64,000 nucleotides of DNA from Gracilaria gracilis (Eukaryota; Rhodophyta; Florideophyceae; Gracilariales; Gracilariaceae). The translations under genes and the position numbers were made by a program. The notes beneath the pieces are model-generated. The model did no database searches. It saw nothing but the letters and a program-made list of their open reading frames with translations, and had not been told where the DNA came from. The stretch covers positions 62,001 through 126,000 of the forward strand of contig JARGSG010000225.1 in the NCBI GenBank assembly GCA_030374805.1. The letters are read 5' to 3'. Positions within the stretch are counted from its first letter, which is position 1. Every line of letters begins with the position of its first letter. Shown here piece after piece: positions 63,957 through 64,000 of this stretch.

Positions 63957-64000
63957 GTTTGAGCGACGCGACGCGAAGAAGCTGAGGAAAGTCAAACGCC

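Noticed and set aside
1-64000. CRISPR arrays, rRNA genes, bacterial operons, riboswitches
   Set aside because: No direct repeats with regular spacers, no rRNA sequence, and gene content is eukaryotic throughout.

Overview
The window is nuclear DNA of a red alga (Rhodophyta). The strongest marker is a phycobilisome gamma-type linker/phycoerythrin subunit at 38.8-39.9 kb, carrying a plastid transit peptide and bilin-type cysteines. A plastid-targeted chlorophyll synthase (53.1-54.3 kb) and eukaryotic housekeeping genes (proteasome RPT5, ALG11, anoctamin, Slo-type K+ channel, bZIP) agree with this. Coding regions are long and intron-poor; the few introns I can place are 53-119 nt with GT..AG ends. 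This suits a compact red algal genome, perhaps a unicellular one, but the species cannot be named from the sequence alone.

Left half (1-33 kb): a graveyard of mobile elements. From the left edge come a decayed PIF/Harbinger transposase split by a 383-bp foldback MITE, then an 8.5-kb block bounded by near-perfect 26-bp terminal inverted repeats. That block holds four unrecognised, decayed genes, some with TATA boxes, and a field of about 72-bp palindromes. Next is a Ty1/copia fossil (PR-IN-RT-RH) running from 9.75 to about 30 kb and split repeatedly. The insertions are a 374-bp foldback MITE (11.4 kb), a Tc1/mariner copy (ends at 13072 and 28133), a second Tc1/mariner copy (28138-29698) and, in its 3' LTR, a piggyBac-type element (30009-32827). 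The first mariner is itself split by a pogo-like element (13691-15720) and by a structurally complete Ty3/gypsy chromovirus (16239-27722). Nearly every junction can be read to the base from target duplications and inverted repeats.

Middle (33-46 kb): sparse host genes. These are a small basic protein with a clear TATA box, a three-exon sodium:solute symporter, the phycoerythrin gamma subunit, an F-box protein with an in-frame stop, and a secreted protein that may bind carbohydrate. Long intergenic stretches show no recognised feature.

Right part (46-64 kb): dense, mostly minus-strand, GC-rich host genes: bZIP factor, anoctamin (three exons), DnaJ co-chaperone, chlorophyll synthase (plus strand, divergent from DnaJ), a 1,637-residue Slo/BK-like channel, ALG11 and RPT5. 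They do not form one pathway. Two are of functional note together: an anoctamin and a Slo-type channel, both from families often gated by Ca2+, lie within 5 kb of each other. The two light-harvesting genes sit 13 kb apart.

The best candidates for something undescribed are the 8.5-kb TIR-bounded block and its MITE relative, the palindrome field inside it, and the 610-codon antisense ORF of the gypsy element.
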